From Halichondria panicea (lineage: Eukaryota > Porifera > Demospongiae > Suberitida > Halichondriidae), in assembly GCF_963675165.1 (NCBI RefSeq), contig NC_087379.1, forward strand, positions 4,171,442 through 4,235,441: a stretch of DNA of 64,000 nt. Direction: 5' to 3'. Below the pieces are notes generated by a model that worked only from the letters and a program-made list of their open reading frames with translations, was not told the origin of the DNA and searched no databases. This document shows positions 59,901-64,000 of the stretch, piece by piece. Within the stretch, counting starts at the first letter, position 1. The number at the start of each line of letters is the position of its first letter. Position numbers and translations under genes: made by a program.

Positions 59901-61593
59901 TAACAACTGTATTTTGTGCTGGATGGCCTTGGAGTAATCATCAGTTTTTAATACCGTTGTGGGAGGCACAAAATGTATTTAACAAAATGCTCAGGAGAAC
60001 ACTCACCCACCTAGTGTAATTGGCACACGACAGGCCACTTGTTCTCTTTCCCTAGTAGCCCAGAATTGAGGTAACAACTGTAATGATTGCATCCCAGCTG
60101 AATAAAGGATGATCAATTATCGGATATGAGAATGATCGTGACTTTAGAAGGCCACGAACGATCAGATCAGAGAAAACACTGCTTTTGTCGCCTTTCGAAA
60201 ATCGCCTACTTATAGGTAGGGTATTTGTGTTCGCTCAAACAGCTCATTTTTGTCCTACCACACACACACACAGCTAAAAGCCAACAGACACACCAATCAC
60301 TCGCTCTTGCACATGCGCGCATTCATGAGATTATAAGCAATCCAATCAGACACAAGCTACATGTGAATCAATATGTTTCGTGTTGTTGAGCAACTATTAT
60401 TGAATTAATCAACTAATTAAGAACAGGTGACACCCAGATTTCACAGCCAATCAGTCACAGATTACTGTAGCTATGCCAGCAATTACACAGAGTACATACC
60501 ACTATAGCAATAATATGTGTGTACTGCATGGTCAGCCACTCTTAAAACCTTTACTGATTGCTATACTTCTTTTTGGGAACCAAGAGATTAGTTAAAGAGC
60601 ACCATGGCTGCGGTAATAGGATGCATTTTTCTATGACACGCAATTAACTAGAAGTACCTCGTATTTGAGTGTTTGATTCCAAGTGCATCACATCTCAATG
60701 CAATCTGCACAATAATGTATTTTGAGTGAATGTTTTACCATTGCCCCTGATAGAAGCTATGTACGTGCTGTGCTGGTAGGCTATGACGCCAACCTGATTT
60801 TAAGTTGTGACTAGTGTAGCCTCTCCCTGGCCTGTGTTTACACATGCCAGTCTGTGTGTCAGGATTCAACCTTTTAAGATACTAACTAAGCCACAACACC
60901 CGCCCTATATGGTTGTACTTAGACACAGCCCTAAATGCACATGTTAACTATAGTCATGTACGTATAGGTATGTGTTCACAGCTACAAGTACAGCCGTTAG
61001 CTGATCTTCATCTGTAATGTTAGCACTGTAATAACAGTCATATCTATACTCATTGGCAAACAAAGACATACTACATGTTATGAAGATAGGTTGGTTCTCT
61101 TTACATATCTTCCTTTGTTGTACACTGCTCGAGTGTCCACCTTAACAGTTCAGTGTGGAACCTGACTGGGGCTGATTAGGTGGGTGGTATGTGACTATGA
61201 ATGACACTGTGTACGGTAACCAAGCACCTCTTGTCTTCCTCTTTCCTATACACTTGTTTTTAAAAACATCTAGTGTTCAATGGCTAGGTATTTGACACCA
61301 AGTGTTCAACTCACGGTCACTGTTGACTGTGATTGTCTACTATGTCCTTGCTTTGTAAAGGCAGGTTGTATGACATTGCCTTTTAATGAAATACTTCGAG
61401 TGCATGTAGTGGACTTACAACTCATACATTGTATTCTTAAGTAATTGTCCAATTCCTTATAGACTATCGTTCGGCCAATGTTGACAACGAAGCTAAGACG
61501 AAGAAAGCATCTGCCAGGAAGCGTTACAACCAACTGCTAAAAGACAAGTCACCCAAACTCTATGATAAACCCCCTCACCTCAGGCAGTCATAA
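53927..61593 (+). CDS. OXA1L: OXA1L, mitochondrial inner-membrane insertase
   Basis: YidC/Oxa1/Alb3-family insertase that places mitochondrially made and some imported proteins into the inner membrane. Four exons: 53927-54913, 55478-55582, 55761-55929 and 61463-61593, giving 463 residues (human about 435). The first 150 residues are basic and Ser/Thr-rich, consistent with a presequence. The conserved core starts at YSPIGLIQLSMEWIHLHTG, then ILRTALLPIAIKMQANTARM, FVQIPIFISFFIALRRMA, ITAQFPTGLFMYWLPSSIYS and LKLPPVKSRLGIP. The C-terminal tail is Lys/Arg-rich (KTKKASARKRYNQLLKDK), as expected for ribosome contact. The last intron (5.5 kb) is about ten times longer than the other two and contains an antisense intronless receptor-like gene. 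Confidence 0.95.
55032..55125. repeat. Solo end of a CAGTGGAATCTC element in an OXA1L intron
   Basis: cagtggaatctctatacaac then ggacaccatacatc, with a nearby complement gaggtgtccgtagtaaagag, forms an imperfect foldback like the ends of pogo/Tigger-type elements. The far end is not evident. Confidence 0.45.
55930..57922. other. OXA1L intron 3, upstream part; no exon recognised
   Basis: A short hairpin at about 57426-57462 (ggatatcccgtctggg with cccagacaggatatcc) is the only structure noted. The 3' untranslated region of the antisense gene probably begins at its right end. Confidence 0.45.
57923..58984 (-). CDS. Seven-transmembrane protein, PRRT3/PRRT4-like, nested in an OXA1L intron
   Basis: 353 residues in a single exon, antisense inside the last OXA1L intron. 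Seven hydrophobic segments lie at about 41-67, 77-99, 112-142, 157-179, 184-210, 264-295 and 309-333. The N-terminus is outside-like, with one N-glycosylation site (NFT, 29-31). The basic loop between segments 5 and 6 (211-263) is typical of a cytosolic side. The pair FSRALWLALDPFG in segment 2 and FPSLNASYTLMIVALL in segment 3 recall the proline-rich transmembrane protein 3/4 group rather than rhodopsin-class receptors. No DRY or NPxxY motif is present. Ligand and coupling are unknown. Intronless and nested, it may be a retroposed copy of a spliced gene. Confidence 0.75.
   Translation of the reverse strand: MLTSCEEYKDIFLEDLEPYQILALTAPQNFTVWTERDLAWNVIFYVYSAAMAVAFLGLGVVSTLLLFKKDCVRLQSKIFVTVYTCIAILSFSRALWLALDPFGLVGFIATSFPGWFIISISIEALGFPSLNASYTLMIVALLKINTKPGEPWHHQWKIIFPVVFVIYMIVIVAEVIALTVPYQGVISILICECLFAVGGIVACVLFLFAGNRLLRKLNRSETKSMRISDASAPPLEHASTERKRTFANKELQRRQAKTKRTKIKIVTITYATVVFSILYSLITAGRAVLTAYLLFGSCLGYQGQQGPSSAWLVLEISQRVTEVVLALILLYSITDITVVKTIICLRRQQTIDP
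58985..61462. other. OXA1L intron 3, downstream part; likely promoter side of the antisense 7TM gene
   Basis: No coding exon recognised in 2.5 kb until the OXA1L final exon at 61463. A short CA run lies near 60260. Open frames here are short and lack splice context. Confidence 0.45.
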
Positions 61594-62417
61594 CTATGTG
61601 TTTGTACGAAGCTCATTTTGTGATTAGCTCAGTCAGTGGATTAGTGTCAAGTTGCTGTACCTTGTTTGTTCTTGTAAGAATAAAAATGTCTATTTCCTTC
61701 ACTTTCAATGCTACTACACAACATGCTGTATTTTGTGTATCGGTATAATTGAGCTGTTATGTATTATGCACATGTATTCGTTGGTGCTCCCAAAGCATGT
61801 ATTACATCCACAGACATTCAAGACGAGTGAATGCTCAACATTATTTTACACAACCATAGATACAGCCACTAACCAACTCATTGTATTGTTTGCTGCTGTA
61901 TTGCAAATCTCTATTTATTTGTCATTAATGTATTATTGCTGCAGTTGGAAATAATATTGTGTTAATTGCACTCATTAAAAGAAAACCTATAAGCAGTGCT
62001 TCTTTGAAGTAGTGGTGTGCTATTACTGTGCATTGAAAATGCTGTATTGAATATTCCTGGCAACTTGGCTCCAGTCTTCTAAATTACATGATGGAATGTG
62101 TGATGCCTTAGGTCATATGGTTTCTATTGGTCAGTTCATTAGTGTGTGGTAGAATGGAATGCCAAATATGGAGTATGGTCTTACAGTTTAGTACATGGGC
62201 ATTGTGTGGACTAGCAACTGTTCAGTATAATTATACAATGTTGTCAAAACATTAATGGCTCAGAGTAGTCACCAGTGTATAGAACAACATCCTGTATTGA
62301 TTTAGTTGTCAGTGTTTCTAGCCTCTAAAAATGCTGCTATTGCAGTGCTCTCAAGTTAACAGTGACTTTTGGACTATTTGCTATACAGAAGTCTTAGTGA
62401 GATAATTTTGTGAGATA
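61594..62417. other. Spacer between OXA1L and the four-jointed gene
   Basis: Holds the OXA1L 3' untranslated region, with aataaa at about 61679-61684 as a plausible polyadenylation signal 86 bases after the stop codon. Nothing else recognised. Confidence 0.5.
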
Positions 62418-63500
62418 ATGAGCTCAAATTTAAAGCTCTTCGGAATCCTTGAAGCAATGCTACTGGTTGCTCTTGTCTCTCTGAGTGACTACAGTGCAGT
62501 GATTTGCAGTGAAATTTCTAAAGAAGACAGACAAGCTGTGTTTTGGGACAAAAACATTGATGATGAGCTCTCTCAGCGACATGTCTTCACGAGTAATGAG
62601 TGGAATATTCTTAAGAAGAAGGCTCAAACACAGAATGTTGTCAAACTGGAGAGAGGGTGTGGGAGACCTAAAAACATGCTGGCAGTTCTAGAGGATGGCA
62701 GCAAAGTTTGTTGCAGATACAGAGAGCACCAAATGAAAGAGCTGAGAGGAGAAATATACTCGTATTTCTTCAACAGACTCCTCAATTTGTGGAATGCACC
62801 TCCAAGTGTTTTGGTTCTAGTTGAGTTCTCCAGTGAACAATGGAAACAGGTTGCTAAACAAGCACAGGATATCGGGTGGAAAGATAAATCACACATTGTA
62901 ATGACGTTCTACGTTGATGATATTTCAGATGTATTCTTTCCAACCATACTAAAAGACAGGAGCTTAAATTTGACGATTGAGACTGTTCAGAAGGCATCAC
63001 TTTCTCGGAAGGAAATATTTCAACTTGCACAGTGGAGTGACTTTATACTCCACGACTTTATAATAGGGCACACAGATAGACTGTTTAACACTCTTTTCAA
63101 TCTCCAGTGGAATTCTAAGATGATGGACATGTCAGTGCATAACCTAAAGCAGACTAGCTCAGGGCAACTTGTACTGTTGGATAATGAATCCGGTTTCTGG
63201 ATGGGTTATTCGCTGCAAGAATGGGATCCAAAGAAGTACGAGTTCCAAGCTCATTTTCTCAATAGGCTATGCTTGTTCAGAGAAAGTACAGTGGAGAGAA
63301 TTAACCATTTCACAACTCTGAATGATAACTCAAACACTGCTGATGAATTTCTGGAACATTTTATCGATAGTCATGATCATTTTTCATTCAGCACACTTCC
63401 AAAACTAACCGAAGCTTTTCGGTACGAATTTGTGATTAGAATATCAACTGTGCTCAATCACATACAGTCTTGCACCAAGAACCAGCACCACAGTCACTAA
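62418..63500 (+). CDS. FJX1: Four-jointed-type Golgi protein kinase (FJX1)
   Basis: 360 residues, one exon. Secretory-pathway kinase of the Four-jointed/FAM20 group; fly Four-jointed phosphorylates Ser in cadherin repeats of Fat and Dachsous and so tunes planar polarity and growth. An N-terminal hydrophobic segment (about 8-29) fits a type II membrane anchor. Family blocks are GCGRPKNMLAVLEDGSKVCC (80-99), RGEIYSYFFNRLL (110-122), WSDFILHDFIIGHTDRLFNT (206-225), LFNLQWN and LVLLDNESGF (251-260). HTDR at 218-221 holds the catalytic-loop Asp, and DNE at 255-257 takes the place of DFG. Glycosylation site NLT at 184-186. All blocks needed for activity appear present. There is no neighbouring cadherin gene in the window. 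Confidence 0.93.
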   Translation: MSSNLKLFGILEAMLLVALVSLSDYSAVICSEISKEDRQAVFWDKNIDDELSQRHVFTSNEWNILKKKAQTQNVVKLERGCGRPKNMLAVLEDGSKVCCRYREHQMKELRGEIYSYFFNRLLNLWNAPPSVLVLVEFSSEQWKQVAKQAQDIGWKDKSHIVMTFYVDDISDVFFPTILKDRSLNLTIETVQKASLSRKEIFQLAQWSDFILHDFIIGHTDRLFNTLFNLQWNSKMMDMSVHNLKQTSSGQLVLLDNESGFWMGYSLQEWDPKKYEFQAHFLNRLCLFRESTVERINHFTTLNDNSNTADEFLEHFIDSHDHFSFSTLPKLTEAFRYEFVIRISTVLNHIQSCTKNQHHSH

Positions 63501-63898
63501 TATATGTTCAACCACTTTTGTGTCTTTCAATTTCACTTTTTTATTTGCATTGACCCTTTACCACATCACTTGGCATATCATCAACAGACAAGTTTGTTCC
63601 TCCATGATTTTGCAGGTCGTTAGTGATAATTATACCAGCTGTAACTATAGTGGCCTCTTATCTCCTATAAATGTTCACTGAAGCATGTAAAGGGTCATGC
63701 AATACAGCAAGAGTATGTGAACACTAAATGGAACAAAGATTTTGAGCTAGCTAATGACAGCAGTACATTGTTATTTACACAATGTGTTTCTTCGAAATAA
63801 GGCACCCCACAAGATATGGTACGTAATTAGAGGCACCTTAATTGAAGAAGTGGTGGTAATATCCGATAATAGTTTTTGAAGAAAAAAAAAGCTATAAT
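63501..63898. other. Downstream flank of the FJX1 gene
   Basis: AT-rich 3' flank. No aataaa immediately after the stop is evident and no gene is recognised. Confidence 0.4.
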
Positions 63899-64000
63899 TA
63901 CCGTATAGCGCGAAATTTTTGAGGCACTTAAATTATGGAATGGCTACTAAAAGCATTTCGTTGAATAAACGTCGTAGGTTGACTGCTTACCGGAAGCCAC
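63899..64000. mobile_element. Left end of a TACCGTATAGCG element, cut by the window edge
   Basis: taccgtatagcgcgaaattt matches the left ends of the elements at 28596, 45859 and 48040. The right end lies beyond the window. Confidence 0.6.

Overview
The window is nuclear DNA from an early-branching animal, most likely a demosponge. That placement is an inference. It rests on intron-rich genes with mostly short GT-AG introns, animal-only families (four-jointed kinase, RhoGAP, PXMP4, an SPOP-like BTB protein), AT-rich spacers and a heavy load of short inverted-repeat transposons. I did not identify the species. There is no bacterial-style operon, rRNA gene or CRISPR array.

Layout. 1-10.9 kb: no host gene seen; tandem repeats and nested transposons, including a piggyBac-type insertion with TTAA at both ends. 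10.98-17.9 kb (-): ACAA2, mitochondrial 3-ketoacyl-CoA thiolase, 7 exons. 19.2-24.4 kb (+): a proline-rich RhoGAP protein, 10 coding exons. 24.6-25.2 kb: five degenerate tRNA-Lys-like units in tandem. 25.3-26.8 kb (-): PXMP4. 27.6-33.1 kb (+): METAP2, 11 exons. 33.3-36.4 kb: a nest of transposons inside transposons. 36.5-37.5 kb (+): an SPOP-like BTB gene split by a frameshift. 38.1-38.8 kb: a 5'-truncated LINE. 39.1-41.6 kb (+): a DHRS7-type short-chain dehydrogenase, 8 exons. 41.7-43.4 kb: a 157-bp satellite and a segmental duplication. 43.4-48.9 kb: no gene recognised. 49.0-53.2 kb (-): IBA57, 9 exons. 53.3-53.8 kb (+): an intronless DUF4442 hotdog protein, divergent from IBA57. 53.9-61.6 kb (+): OXA1L, 4 exons, whose 5.5-kb last intron holds an intronless antisense seven-transmembrane gene. 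62.4-63.5 kb (+): an intronless four-jointed (FJX1) kinase.

How the genes relate. ACAA2 (beta-oxidation), IBA57 (4Fe-4S protein maturation) and OXA1L (inner-membrane insertion) are mitochondrial. PXMP4 is peroxisomal, DHRS7 is probably a membrane-anchored reductase, and METAP2 removes initiator Met in the cytosol. They are neighbours, not one pathway. IBA57 and the DUF4442 gene start 127 bp apart on opposite strands and may share a promoter.

The strongest new observation is a group of non-autonomous inverted-repeat elements whose ends mostly read TAGCCTC..., TAG(A/T)TGGGCGTGG... or CAGAGGAGGT.... Twelve insertions, from 46 bp to 3.1 kb, are flanked by 9-bp direct repeats (eleven perfect, one 8/9), the target-site length expected of Mutator-like transposition. 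Three are almost bare palindromes of 46, 54 and 60 bp. No transposase for them is visible here.
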